From: Fibrobacterota bacterium
GTDB lineage: Bacteria > Fibrobacterota > Fibrobacteria > UBA5070
Reading direction: 5' to 3'
Assembly: GCA_016715065.1 (NCBI GenBank)
Contig: JADKBN010000004.1
Location: 186,001 to 250,000 of the forward strand
DNA length: 64,000 nt
In this document: one piece after another, positions 24,310 through 33,299 of the stretch
How the letters are laid out: every line of letters begins with the position of its first letter
How positions within the stretch are numbered: position 1 is the stretch's first letter
Notes under the pieces: generated by a model
Databases searched by the model: none
Told to the model about the DNA's origin: nothing
Seen by the model: only the letters and a program-made list of their open reading frames with translations
Position numbers and translations under genes: made by a program

Positions 24310-25376
24310 TTTTGATGCTGGCCGGTTGGTTCGGATCGGCCGTGGGGGACTCGGCAGTGCTTTCCGCCGCAGATTCCCTCTTGCGCCTATCCGATACACT
24401 GGGGCGGTGGAACGGCTCCAGACCCACGCCGATACCAGCCGCGTCGCTCTGGGTGTTTCGGATCTCCTGGATCGTTTGGTGCTTCCGGAATGGCGGATTC
24501 GCAGCGCTCTGGAGGCGGTGCCATCGGGAATCTGACTTCCTTGCCCGTGAAGGAGTAAGTCCGGTGCGCAAGCCCTTTTGGATTCTTTCCCTCCAGACGG
24601 GGCGCGACGAGGGAAATGAACTTCCGTTCTGGATCGGGGTACAAGCATTGCGGCGCAACTTTTGGAATCACCGCACGGCGATTGGCCACATGGAAATCGG
24701 TCTCGCGCAGGTAGACGCCGAGGCCACTTCCGGACGATTGACCTACTCCGAGGCCATCGCCAAGATCGAAGCCGGGCTCGGCCATTGGGTCGCCACTTTG
24801 AACGGATGGCTGGGAACCGATCAGGATTTCCGCGCGGACATGGGGCTGGGAGGGTCCCTCACTCGCCAGGACACGTTTGCGATTGGCAGAATCACTGCGG
24901 GCCCGGAAGGAAGGGTTTCCTGGAGCCGGTCCAACTGGATCGGGGTCTCGGGCAGATGGGACGCCCCCAGTGGGGTCGCTCTGTTCGGATCCGTTCGTTG
25001 GCGGCAAGATCCGGAAATCCACATCGAAGAGGGGACGATGCATTTCCAAAGCGAACGGTCGCGAATTCAGGGATTGGCTAGCTTGACTTGGCTGGTGGCG
25101 TTTGGCTCTTGGCGCTTGGGACCCCAAGCCGAGGTCGATGGGCGTGCCTCCACCGATTCCGATTTGTGGATGGACAGCACCGGGATCAAACGACCTTCCC
25201 GTCAGGAAGTGACCTGGAGTGCGGGAGGAGTCTTCAGCGTGACACGCCCCCCGCGATGGTCGCTGCGGTTTCGGCCCAGCTGGGTGTTCGCCACTTCCGA
25301 TCCCGTGCTGGGGGAGGGAGTCCCGGAAAAGGTTCAAGGATTGCGGCTTTCGCTCGACGGTGTTTTGGTACTCTGA
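24306..25376 (+). CDS. Beta-rich envelope protein (internal frameshifts)
   Basis: GTG 24306 overlaps the upstream stop. Residues after about 80 alternate aromatic and polar amino acids in amphipathic strands (TAIGHMEIGLAQVDAEATSGRL, GPEGRVSWSRSNWIGVSGRW, WSAGGVFSVTRPPRWSLRFRP), like an outer-membrane barrel. Between about 24400 and 24530 the natural-looking frame is the neighbouring one (AVERLQTHADTSRVALGVSDL, LLDRLVLPEWRIRSALEAVP). The annotated frame there is rich in Trp, Arg and Cys. I infer two compensating frameshifts. Function unknown. Confidence 0.5.
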   Translation: MILMLAGWFGSAVGDSAVLSAADSLLRLSDTLGRWNGSRPTPIPAASLWVFRISWIVWCFRNGGFAALWRRCHRESDFLAREGVSPVRKPFWILSLQTGRDEGNELPFWIGVQALRRNFWNHRTAIGHMEIGLAQVDAEATSGRLTYSEAIAKIEAGLGHWVATLNGWLGTDQDFRADMGLGGSLTRQDTFAIGRITAGPEGRVSWSRSNWIGVSGRWDAPSGVALFGSVRWRQDPEIHIEEGTMHFQSERSRIQGLASLTWLVAFGSWRLGPQAEVDGRASTDSDLWMDSTGIKRPSRQEVTWSAGGVFSVTRPPRWSLRFRPSWVFATSDPVLGEGVPEKVQGLRLSLDGVLVL

Positions 25377-25399
25377 AGCCAGCTTTGGAGGCATAGCGG

Positions 25400-25756
25400 A
25401 TGGAACCCATCGAGATCCCCGAGTCCGACGACGATCTTTTGGACGAGTGCGAAGTCCAGGTGTTCCGCTCGTCCGGTCCGGGAGGGCAGCATGCAAACAA
25501 GACGGAATCCGCCGTTCGGATCCGTCATGTGCCTTCCGGCGTGGTGGCCCAATGCCAGGAGGAGCGCTCCCAGCACCTCAACAAGCTCCGCTGCTTGGCC
25601 AAATTGCGCGAGCGGATCCAGGAGCGAAACCACCGAGACCCTCTCCGGATCCCCACCAAGCCCACGGGAGGATCGCGCCGCCGCGGGAAGATCGCCAAGT
25701 CGCGCCATTCCACCCGGAAATCGGAACGGTCCTTTCGCAATTGGGATCCCGACTGA
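25400..25756 (+). CDS. arfB: Peptide chain release factor-like protein (ArfB/YaeJ type)
   Basis: This 118-residue protein is a single RF-1-type domain with the peptidyl-tRNA hydrolysis motif in FRSSGPGGQHANKTESAVRI, then GVVAQCQEERSQHLNK. A basic C-terminal tail (GGSRRRGKIAKSRHSTRKSER) would enter the mRNA channel of stalled ribosomes. Length and basic tail fit ArfB, which rescues ribosomes stalled on non-stop mRNA, rather than full RF1/RF2. Ribosome site GGAGG precedes the start. Confidence 0.8.
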   Translation: MEPIEIPESDDDLLDECEVQVFRSSGPGGQHANKTESAVRIRHVPSGVVAQCQEERSQHLNKLRCLAKLRERIQERNHRDPLRIPTKPTGGSRRRGKIAKSRHSTRKSERSFRNWDPD

Positions 25757-25849
25757 TTACTTCGGACCCGAGGCTCTTGCATCGGGCCTCGTGGGACTAT
25801 ATTCTCCCGGCTCATTCTGGCACGAAATCGGCACCTCCGGAGCACCTCA

Positions 25850-26276
25850 ATGGGCCTGACGAAAAAGGATCTCAAGTTCTTCGAAGATCTCATCAACGAG
25901 AAGAAGGAAAAACTTCTTCAGGAATTGGGGAATCTCGAAAACTCAACGGTGGGCAAAACCCGCTGGAACAGTCCGGCGACCTTTCCGCCTACGCGTACCA
26001 TCTCGCCGACCAAGCCGCCGATGCGATGGACCGCGAACACGCCTTCGCCATGGCATCGCGGGAAAGCCGGTATCTGCTTTATTTGAACGAAGCGTTGGAC
26101 CGGATCAAGGCCGGCACCTTCGGCGTGTGCAAAAAGTGTCACAAGGCTCCGCACGCCAAGAACCCGGACGCCCTTGGATCACCCGTCAGCGACTGGAAGC
26201 CGTCCCCACCGCCACCCTGTGCATCTGGCACAAGGCGGAAGCGGATTCCAACAAGCAGCAAAAGGACAAGGACTAG
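25850..26276 (+). pseudogene. DksA/TraR-type zinc-finger regulator (two frameshifts)
   Basis: Three frames joined give one DksA/TraR-like protein of about 140 residues. The N-terminal coiled coil is MGLTKKDLKFFEDLINEKK. The middle frame (from about 25960) has SAYAYHLADQAADAMDREHA, then YLLYLNEALDRIKAGTFGVCKKC. The last frame (from about 26165) has RLEAVPTATLCIWHKAEADS and ends at TAG 26276. Family members bind RNA polymerase in its secondary channel; here the last zinc ligands would be C..H. Conservation on both sides of each shift suggests sequence error rather than a dead gene. Confidence 0.65.
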
Positions 26277-26277
26277 C

Positions 26278-27020
26278 CTACTTGGGCTCGCGTCCTGCTT
26301 GCCACTGGATGGTGAGCTTGTAGCCTTCTGGAGTGGAGACAAGGTTCCAGGATTCGCCTGAACTCGGATCCTTCCAGACCAGCAACGGGAATTCGTCGGC
26401 ATCTTCCGCAGCGCGATCAGGTCTTGGATGGTTTCTTCGGAGAATACGCCTTCCACGCGGTCGTACGACCATTCGGAACTGCCCATCATTCCCGGAACGG
26501 CATAGTTGGCCAGCCCCATAGAAGCGACGGAAACTGTCACGCAGCGTCGCGGAGGCTGTTGACGAAGCGGATCGGAAACCGCAAGCAGGCGGTTCGCGTC
26601 GTTTTGGGCGTTGGGGTGGGCACGATCAGTTCCAGCCGCGTGCCTTTTTCGTGGATACGATCAGGCTGCCTTTGCCGGACTTGGTGGCGAAGTTGCGCAC
26701 GTTCGGCTGGTTGCCGGTTTCTTGAGAGTATTCAAAAGCGCCTGGAGACTTTTTCCACCCCAGGTCGGCCGGATGCGGCTTTGCGAGCCCTGGGTCGCGA
26801 CGCGTCCGATGTCCTTTTGGCCCGACAAGCCCATGTCCATCTGCGCCTGGGCCCATTCGCGCGAAGTGAAGCGCTGCGGACCTTCAAGCGAGTTTTGGAG
26901 CTGGCCCACCACATCGCCGGGGGGGTGAAATTGATCAGATTGTTGGCGGCCTGCAACACGGTGTAGGGCGAGGTGAGGTTGTTGCCGCCTGCCTTGTTGC
27001 AACTCGAACTTGGAGGCTTG
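26278..27020 (-). pseudogene. Unrecognised protein, broken into several frames
   Basis: Joining minus-strand frames gives about 240 residues. Recognisable blocks in order are NNLTSPYTVLQAANNLINF, then DVVGQLQNSLEGPQRFTSRE, WAQAQMDMGLSGQKDIGRVA, NFATKSGKGSLIVSIHEKGT, GLANYAVPGMMGSSEWSYDR, ETIQDLIALRKDADEFPLLV and finally NLVSTPEGYKLTIQWQAGRE. I do not recognise the family. The composition is that of a soluble mixed alpha/beta protein. At least four single-base shifts are needed. It follows the aspartoacylase-like gene on the same strand. Confidence 0.4.
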
Positions 27021-27023
27021 CCG

Positions 27024-27917
27024 TCCAGCACGTGGAAGGAAATGCCCGATTCGACATAGGCGGCTTCGCCCAGGAAGACGGGGTGGATCGTGGCTCCGCG
27101 GTGGTAGAGCGTGACGCCCTCCACGGGATCGAAGTAGAGAGGTTCGCCGTCGGCCAGGGGCAGGTAATCGCGTGCCTGGGCGGATTGATGGATCACGCAA
27201 CGGGTGTGGCCCGCGTCGTCCAGCGGGTAGCGTTCGATGGAAACGGTTTGGAAGAACTCGAACCGGGCATCGGCGAGGGCATCGACAGGATCGAAGGTGT
27301 CGGGAAGTTCGCCAAGAGTGCCCAGCAGCGTGCGCACTTGGGAGTCGGCGGCTTCCCAGGCCCAGTGGGAAATGGGTGCCGTGGGCGACGGGACCGATTT
27401 CCAACGTGACTTGTCTTTTCCCCAGCGAAGGCAAGAAGACATTGGACTGCGAGGTTTCCGGCGGAGGATCCGCACGCGCGAATCCGCCAAGCTCGCCTGC
27501 CAAGCCAGATAGAGAGGCCATGGCGAAAGGGAGGGCAAAATCCAGGTCACGCCATGTTCGATGTGGTGTTGTGCAGATCCACCACAAGATCCGGTGCGGC
27601 GCCGCTGGGACAGATTTCGTCGGCAAGCGCCAAGGCGCGTCGCCGTTCGCGCAACGGTGCTCCGCCGTGGCGTTGGCCAGCTCCGCCCGAAACAGCGATT
27701 GAGGTCGCGATCGAGATACCGGAGGTTGCGTTCGATCGCTTCGCGATTGGCCAGGATGGCGCGCACGGAAAGTCCGGACGCGGGGAAGTCCGAGGGCTTG
27801 GCCTGCATGTGTCGGACGGTCCAGACGCCGCCCTTTTCGTTGCCGTGGTACCCCCACGATCACGATGTCGCGCGGCTTTCCTTTTCGGCTTGTTTCTACC
27901 CGCCCCCGCGAGTCCAT
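27024..27917 (-). pseudogene. Aspartoacylase-family metallohydrolase (frameshifted)
   Basis: Conserved aspartoacylase (AspA) blocks appear in order across changing frames. They are DIVIVGGYHGNEKGGVW (zinc His and Glu), ANREAIERNLRYLDRDLNRC, DLVVDLHNTTSNM (third zinc ligand), LPSLGKRQVTLEIGPVAHGT (catalytic Glu), and the C-terminal beta domain GATIHPVFLGEAAYVESGIS. Total span is about 300 codons, the normal length. The family deacylates N-acyl amino acids such as N-acetylaspartate. About five 1-base shifts interrupt it. An alternative is another succinylglutamate-desuccinylase-type member. Confidence 0.7.
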
Positions 27918-28050
27918 GCAACCTCCCCGTCGGCGTCTGTGAAGATAGCCAAACGGCGGGGGTTCGACTTGGAGAGGATCGCTCCAGGTGGTGATATTCC
28001 TCGGTCCCTACACCGCGATGATCTGCCGGTCAACCCCCGCGACTCCCAAG

Positions 28051-28066
28051 TGTGACGGCCATCACA
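28051..28066. promoter_or_regulatory. CRP-type palindrome, upstream site
   Basis: TGTGACGGCCATCACA is a perfect TGTGA-N6-TCACA palindrome, the CRP/FNR-superfamily consensus for cAMP-CRP. Its centre is 28 bp upstream of a second perfect site, the same spacing as a pair at 45663/45691. Confidence 0.7.
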
Positions 28067-28078
28067 CTCCGAGTCGAG

Positions 28079-28121
28079 TGTGATCCAGATCACAGATTTT
28101 CGTGCGCGAATTCGGCATCTT
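28079..28121 (+). promoter_or_regulatory. CRP-type class II promoter of carrier operon A
   Basis: TGTGATCCAGATCACA (28079-28094) is centred 41.5 bp before a predicted start near 28128. CATCTT at 28116-28121 is in the exact -10 position for class II activation. The following block (CAGATTTT, GCGAATTCGGCATCTTC) recurs after the sites at 36491 and 45691. The leader from there to the first ATG (28257) contains a palindrome at 28140 and no other gene. Confidence 0.65.
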
Positions 28122-28139
28122 CACTTTCAGAAGCCAGTT

Positions 28140-28159
28140 GGACGCAAAATTTCGCGTCC
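28140..28159. repeat. Palindromic element in leader
   Basis: GGACGCAAAA is followed by TTTCGCGTCC, a near-perfect inverted repeat. The perfect version lies at 36552-36575 in the equivalent leader of operon B. It would fold in the 5' untranslated RNA. Confidence 0.7.
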
Positions 28160-28256
28160 CCACGGCCTAACCAGCCACGACCATCGGGTCCTCACGGTTC
28201 CCCTCCAGAAACCCCCAAACGACGGCTCGGCCCAGGTCGTCCTGAAAGGCTATGCC

Positions 28257-28527
28257 CATGAATCTGCGATCGATGCCCAAGATCTCCGCTCCCCGCCATG
28301 CCTTCCGTTCCCCAGGCGGCACCCGTGATCCCCCGCGCGTCGGGCAGGACCTTTCGCAGGGCCGGCCTCCGGGAACGTGGGGATCGGTCTTCCCAGCATT
28401 TTGACCCTAACAATCCTTCCGTGCGCATGGATGGCACGATCCACAATCCCACCGGCATCGGTGGCGACCTGCACGTTTCCCGCGAGGTGTCGGTCAACGA
28501 CCTGAAAACATCCTGTCCTGGTCCATC
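28257..28527 (+). CDS. First gene of operon A, unrecognised (frameshifted)
   Basis: ATG 28257 sits where operon B has its first small gene, behind a matching leader (AAAGGC-ATGCCC-ATGAATC pattern in both). The first frame (MNLRSMPKISAPRHAFRSPG) stops at 28403. The adjoining frame continues naturally with QHFDPNNPSVRMDGTIHNPT and DLHVSREVSVNDLKTSCPG. I see no known domain. The end is uncertain because a palindromic repeat begins at 28528. Confidence 0.35.
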
Positions 28528-28550
28528 GGGGCGATTCACGAATCGCCCCT
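28528..28550. repeat. Dispersed palindrome GGGGCGATTC...GAATCGCCCC
   Basis: The arms GGGGCGATTC and GAATCGCCCC are separated by three bases (ACG with the C of the loop). The same palindrome recurs at 46556-46583, with a half-site at 46518. Here it lies between, or inside, carrier genes of operon A. Confidence 0.7.
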
Positions 28551-28581
28551 ACGGACGGAATCGGGCTTGTCCGGATTTTCG

Positions 28582-29378
28582 ATGCCATCGATGCCCACTT
28601 CGGGGAATCCGTTTTCAGGGTTGGACATGCCGTCCATGCCCAGCCTGGGAAATCCCCTCTCCGGATTGTCCGCGCCTGGCCTTCCGTCGCTGGGCAATCC
28701 CTTCTCGGGTCTTTCGTTGCCGGATTTTTCGCCGCCCGACCTTCCTTCCATCGGGACTCCCGGCATGCCAGGCTTCCGGTTTCTGAGCTTCCGGAAATCT
28801 CGATGCCGGATTTTGACATGGGTGAATGGGATCTCCTCGCCGGATCTGATCCCGGATTGGGGCGGCGACTCGGAAGAAAGCCAGGAGGAACCGCACAAGA
28901 ACCTGCGCAAAAAGGGAAAGCTCAAGATCAATCTTCATCTGGAAACCGACGCCGGCATCGGGATCCCGCGCGTGGCCTACCGCATCACCGGGGTGAATGG
29001 TTTCACCTTGCGAAGGGTTTGACCGCGATGGCAAAGGCGAGGCGGAAGTGCCGCGCGGACCTTACCACCTCGAATACCTGGACGACGAATCCATCCAAGC
29101 CAAGATCCTTGCCTCGGAGCTGGCCACCGCCATCCGCCAGCAGGATTTTCTGGGCCATCCCGGAACTTCTGGACGATGCAGCGGATTGCTTCAGTCCGGT
29201 GGGCCAGGCCTACAGCGCCTACTTCGCGGGCAACCCTGACGCCAAGCTGAAGAACGACCTGGAAGAGCTGTACACCAAGAAGGGCCGTCGCGAGGAGTTC
29301 GATCTGGTCTGGAGTCATCTGGCAATAGCCAGGCCTCGATTGGAACTCGAGATGCAGGAGTCCGAATCATGGGCATGA
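28582..29378 (+). CDS. Operon A carrier protein with GNPFSGL repeats and Ig-like domain
   Basis: The N-terminus (from about 28582) is a low-complexity run of three or more units of the type MPSLGNPFSGLS, continuing as LPDFSPPDLP. After a charged linker comes a beta domain LKINLHLETDAGIGIPRVAY, then RITGVNGFTL and DRDGKGEAEVPRGPYHLEYL. This resembles the small beta-sandwich 'Y.I...G......D..G' modules attached to VgrG/PAAR spike proteins. The helical C-terminus (SPVGQAYSAYFAGNPDAKLK) ends ESESWA. Frames shift near 28780, 29010 and 29155. It overlaps the next gene by ATGA. A delivery or adaptor role is inferred only from architecture. Confidence 0.45.
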
Positions 29379-29698
29379 AAATCGTGGCCAGTGCGGGTCA
29401 GCTTTCGCGGCCGGGAGCCGGGTCAAATTCTCCGTGGTGGGTTTCGATGACGCATCGGGGAGTGCTGCGATGGCGGATCGGAAGTGCTTCTGGCAGGCCA
29501 CGCGGCTTTCCGGGCCTCGAGAAGCCTGTGGGATTTTCCGGTCTCCCCAATGTCTTGATGACGGATGTGGTGGAGTTCCCTGTCGAGCCGGGCGAGTGGA
29601 TCTTGATGGCAAAGAACGGAAAAGACCCTTCCGTGAAATTCCACTACACCGTCGGAGCTGTTTCCGGTGCCGCCAAAGATGCAGGTGCCGTTTTCTGA
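29375..29698 (+). CDS. Small beta-rich protein of operon A
   Basis: The ATG overlaps the preceding stop (ATGA). It encodes about 108 residues: MKIVASAGQLSRPGAGS, a strand VKFSVVGFDDASGSAAMADR in the neighbouring frame, then NVLMTDVVEFPVEPGEWILM and VKFHYTVGAVSGAAKDAG in the first frame. Two compensating shifts are implied between about 29425 and 29500. No known family; it looks like a single beta-sandwich. Confidence 0.4.
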   Translation: MKIVASAGQLSRPGAGSNSPWWVSMTHRGVLRWRIGSASGRPRGFPGLEKPVGFSGLPNVLMTDVVEFPVEPGEWILMAKNGKDPSVKFHYTVGAVSGAAKDAGAVF

Positions 29699-29699
29699 C

Positions 29700-31038
29700 C
29701 TGGATCCGGAGTTCGTGCTGAGGCAGATGCAAGTCTGTGGAAAACATGGGCAAACTCAAATGCGGATCGCTTTTGCGCACCGGATCTTGCCGTCGACAAC
29801 ACCAGGGTTGCGGCCAGCAGCGAGGCGCTGGGGCATCGGATCCGGGAAGCGGAGTTCCATGCGTCGCTGGCTAGCTTCGATGCGCTCTTGGCCAAGTCGC
29901 GGGGAACGAGGCGCTCGCATTGCAGGTCACTCTGGGCAGCCTCGATATTTTTCAAGACACCAAAGAAAAGAAGTCCCGGACGTTGCTTGCCTTCGCCTCG
30001 CAGATCAACGGAGGTGGTCCATCACCGATTGGACGTCGTTGGGCAGGAACGGGTCTGCTACGATTTATGCGCGGCCGCAACTGAAGTACGATGCGAGGAG
30101 CCGGTCGTACTTGCCCGCGTCGGCAGCGGAAGATATCCGGGCTGCGATATCCCTCTGGCAAGAAAGGTGGCCGTACGGAGAGGGCACCCTGGTCGTTTCA
30201 GGACAGGTCGAAGGATTGAAGATCCATGAGTTTGGGTACGTCGAGACTCCCGGCAAGGATGCCGCCAAGTGGTCGGGGTTTCTGGATGCCGTGAGCATGA
30301 TGGCCATGTTCGCAGGCTTCATCGTGCCGCCGCTGTTTGTGTTGAGCATGGTGGCTGGAGCGGGTGCATCGGTGGTGCGGATCAACGAAAGCCTCAAGCA
30401 AGGCAAACGCATCGAGGACAACCTTCTGGATGTGTTGTTTCTGGTGGCATCGGCCACCTCCATGGGACGGATGGCGGCGGGCGTGGCCGGAGGGATGTCG
30501 CGGGTCGCTTCGGTGGCGACCACCGTGAAGGGCAGGGCGAGCACCTACATGACCTGGGCCGACGATGTCGCCAACGGGGCATGCTTCGTGATGATGACCC
30601 CGAGGTCTACGGATCTCACCACGGACACCCTTGGGAATGATTCCCTGACGGCCAGTCAAAATTGGAAAGATTGGCCACTGGTCTGATGCCCATGTTGACC
30701 ATGGGCGGGATCCTGATCCACAACGTGGCGGGAAAGAAGATCGGCGATTTCGCCCAACGCGTCCTGGACCCGAAAGCAACAATCCGCCCCACCGAGCTTC
30801 TGGCAGAAAGGCCTACACCAACGAGCGCACGAACAAGACGCAGGTGGGGAGGAAGGAGAGAGGGGTCGATGGGGAGGGGTTTGCAACGAAGAAAGGAAAA
30901 CAAGGATCCCAAATCAAGGAAATGGATGGGTTGCAATCGAAACAGGAGCTTCGAACGTATGGTGTCCCCTTCCGCGCTTTACCAACCAGTTTGTCCCGCG
31001 CTATTTTCCCCAGCTCTGCTTGTCTGATATCGGCCTGA
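29700..31038 (+). pseudogene. Multi-helix membrane-segment protein, candidate toxin carrier (frameshifted)
   Basis: Joined frames read VDNTRVAASSEALGHRIREA, LLAKSRGNEALALQVTLGSL, YLPASAAEDIRAAISLWQER and VEGLKIHEFGYVETPGKDAA. Two hydrophobic helices follow (FLDAVSMMAMFAGFIVPPLF; VLSMVAGAGASVV), then GMSRVASVATTVKGRASTYM, LMPMLTMGGILIHNVAGKKI and a basic C-terminus (KKGKQGSQIKEMDGLQSKQE). Membrane hairpins before a variable tail are typical of pre-toxin regions in secreted polymorphic toxins, but the tail itself is not recognisable. It is the last gene of operon A and stops just before a hairpin and a transposon. Confidence 0.4.
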
Positions 31039-31051
31039 CCTGAAGCGACAA

Positions 31052-31083
31052 GGGCCTCGGCGGTTGTTTCCGCCGAGGCCCCT
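31052..31083. terminator. Strong GC hairpin between convergent genes
   Basis: GGGCCTCGGCGG and CCGCCGAGGCCC form a 12-bp stem with a six-base loop. It lies between operon A (plus) and the transposon ATPase (minus). A U-run is missing, so termination is likely but not certain. Confidence 0.6.
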
Positions 31084-31125
31084 GCTTCGCCGCATCCTGA
31101 ATGCTTTGGATCAGCTCATACTGGC

Positions 31126-31942
31126 GACCTCCTGACGATGTCGTCGGCGACGATCCTTTCGGCGCGTTCACACGCCAAGTCCATGGCGTTGCCCGCGATG
31201 TTCATGATGGCTCTTCTGTTTCCTTTGGAGTCGATGTGGAGTGTCGTGTACGCTTCCTTGTCGAAGGTTCCCAACTCGGCCCCCGCGGCCTTGAGTCTGT
31301 ACTGACGAAGCTTTCGACTTCCTCTTCATCCAGGGGCGTGGTCCGAAAGCGCATGGCGATCCTGGATCTGACGGCGGCATTGATGTCCAGTTCGAGGATC
31401 TTGGTCAGCACCGGATGTCCAGCCAGGACGATGGACGCGCAAGCGGTTGCGCTCTGGTGGTCGGCGGTGAGAGAGAACAGCTCATGGAGTGCCTCGCGCG
31501 GCAGGTTGTGCGCTTCGTCGATGGCAACGACCGTGTACGGCGCATCGTTGGATCGTGCCATTGCCTTGTGGAGCCGCTGGATGAGTGGCGTTCGTCCCGC
31601 GACGTCCAGACGGATCTTGTCGCAAATCTCACGCAGAATCTGTCCTGTCTTCTGTCCTGCCCACGGGATCAGGACCGTACGATAGGTCTTGGCGTCCAGT
31701 CGCTCCAGAAGTCGCTTGAGAAGCATGGACTTGCCTGTTCCGGGCTCTCCAACCAAGGCGAACGACTTTCCCTGTGACAGGAGCGCTTCCATGCGTCGGA
31801 GGTTGTCGCCGTCGACCTTGGACATCCACGCATCCTTGAGTGGAAAGGTGTCCGAGAAGGGAGCGTATCGGCATCGGAAGTGCTCGAGGATTCCGACCGT
31901 GTTGGTGCCGTTGGATGCGGCTTTTGGGTTCTGGCTGTTCAT
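31126..31942 (-). CDS. Transposition AAA ATPase (ExeA/TniB-like, frameshift)
   Basis: It starts MNSQNPKAASNGTNTVGILE, then a Walker A in FALVGEPGTGKSMLLKRLLE and Walker B in YTVVAIDEAHNLPREALHEL. Sensor-type VLAGHPVLTKILEL and arginine-finger-type AAVRSRIAMRF follow. Near 31300 the frame must change; the second frame continues YRLKAAGAELGTFDKEAYTT and ends ADDIVRRSPV at TGA 31126. Such ATPases pair with DDE transposases (TniB, IstB or ExeA-like) to select target DNA. Confidence 0.7.
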
Positions 31943-31949
31943 GGGCTTT

Positions 31950-33299
31950 TCTCCTTGTGGGTGTCTTTTTGGCGTCAGTGTGTGCGTTGCCGCGGATGGG
32001 GTTTTTGGCGAAGCGTGTGGCGTTGACGATTCTGTCGACGGGCCTTGCGACCTTGTGATCTGGTCCGACGAGAATCTGCTCCGGGACCCAGGGCGCATGG
32101 AGGATGTTGACGACCTCTCCCGGCAATGCGCCTGGGACATCCCATGTGGCACCATCGAGCAGGACGGTTCCATCGCGGCGGACCTTGCGTCGCGCCTCCA
32201 GGAGGAATGCCTTCTTGAGAGGATCGGCCACGCCGGGGAAAGGGCGCAGGAGGCTTGGTGTGGAGAGTCGCCGCTCCAATGGGGTGGCCTGGAGGGTTTC
32301 GTGACGAGCGTGGTGGTAGCGGTCGATCCACTCGCGCAGCTTGAGGTTCCATTCCTTGCGAGAAGCGGCGATAGTGCCGTCCAGAAATTGTCGTCGAAGA
32401 GTCCCGAAGAATCGTTCGATCTTGCCGCGCCCCTGTGGTCTGTAGGCGGGTGTGTGCGGCAAGGTGAATCCGAGTCGTGCCGCGATGGTCTGTAGATGGA
32501 GCGTCCGGAATGCCGATCCGTTGTCGGTGTAGAACCTCTCCGGTATACCGAATCGTGTGATGGCCTCGGACAATCCGTGGACCAGTGCGACGATTCCTTC
32601 CGTGGTGTAGAAGTGGGCGTGCACCACAAAGCGTGTGGCATCGTCGATGATGGCCAGCAGGTAGAGCTTCTGGGAGGCCTTGCGTCCCTCGCGCACGGTG
32701 GGTCCATGGAGGAAGTCGGCGGTCCACATCTGCCTGAAGTGGTCATAGGCAAATGCCCTGGCCTCTTCCGTGGTTTGGGTCGCGATCTCGCCCCGCCTCT
32801 GAAGTCCACGGGTCCGTACGGCGCGGTAGATGGCCGATCGCGACGGAGCGCGTCCGTCCCACTCCTTGCGCTGACGCAGCAGGGACAAGAGCCTCAGCGT
32901 GGTCAGGGCCGGGAATTCTCTCGCAGCTTGGTCAATGCCTGGATCATCTCTTCGAAACCTGGGTCTCACCCTTGTCACGACGAGTTCTGTCAGACAATGC
33001 CAGTATGCCGCCTTTTCGGTATCGGTAGATCCAGTGGCGAAGCGTCTCGGCGGGGATGGGGCGCGTGCGTCCGGCCGGATCGATCCACTGCTGGGACGCG
33101 GCATTCTGAAGCCTCTGTCGCAGGCTCGCTTCGGTGGGCGCGGCGTGCAGGAAGGCGCTGATGACGCCGTACCTCCATAACGCGTCGGTCGGGGTGGCGC
33201 CTTGACTGTGGGGTGCTGTCGCACCTTCGTGTCGCGCCCGGCGAGCACGCAGGAATGCGTCCTCGCGGCGGAAGCCGGGGGCGGAAGAGAGTCTGTCAT
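31950..33299 (-). pseudogene. DDE (rve-type) transposase, frameshifted
   Basis: The catalytic core is intact in one frame: first Asp in MWTADFLHGPTV, second in RFYTDNGSAFRT, Glu in GRGKIERFFGTLRR, with 35 residues between the last two (DD35E). The N-terminal helix-turn-helix part is in another frame (DALWRYGVISAFLHAAPTEA, AETLRHWIYRYRKGGILALS), and the frames meet near 32950 around LREEFPALTTLRLLSLL. ATG 33299 overlaps the DUF6431 stop (ATGA). The C-terminal end before the ATPase start is approximate. Confidence 0.7.

Noticed and set aside
27896..28093. Small minus-strand frame overlapping the CRP sites (IFTDADGEVAWTR)
   Set aside because: Its start codon lies inside the second CRP palindrome, and there is no ribosome site or known domain. 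It could be a remnant, but the support is too weak to list.
28079..28094. FNR rather than CRP site
   Set aside because: FNR prefers TTGAT-N4-ATCAA; all five sites here are exact TGTGA-N6-TCACA, the CRP form.
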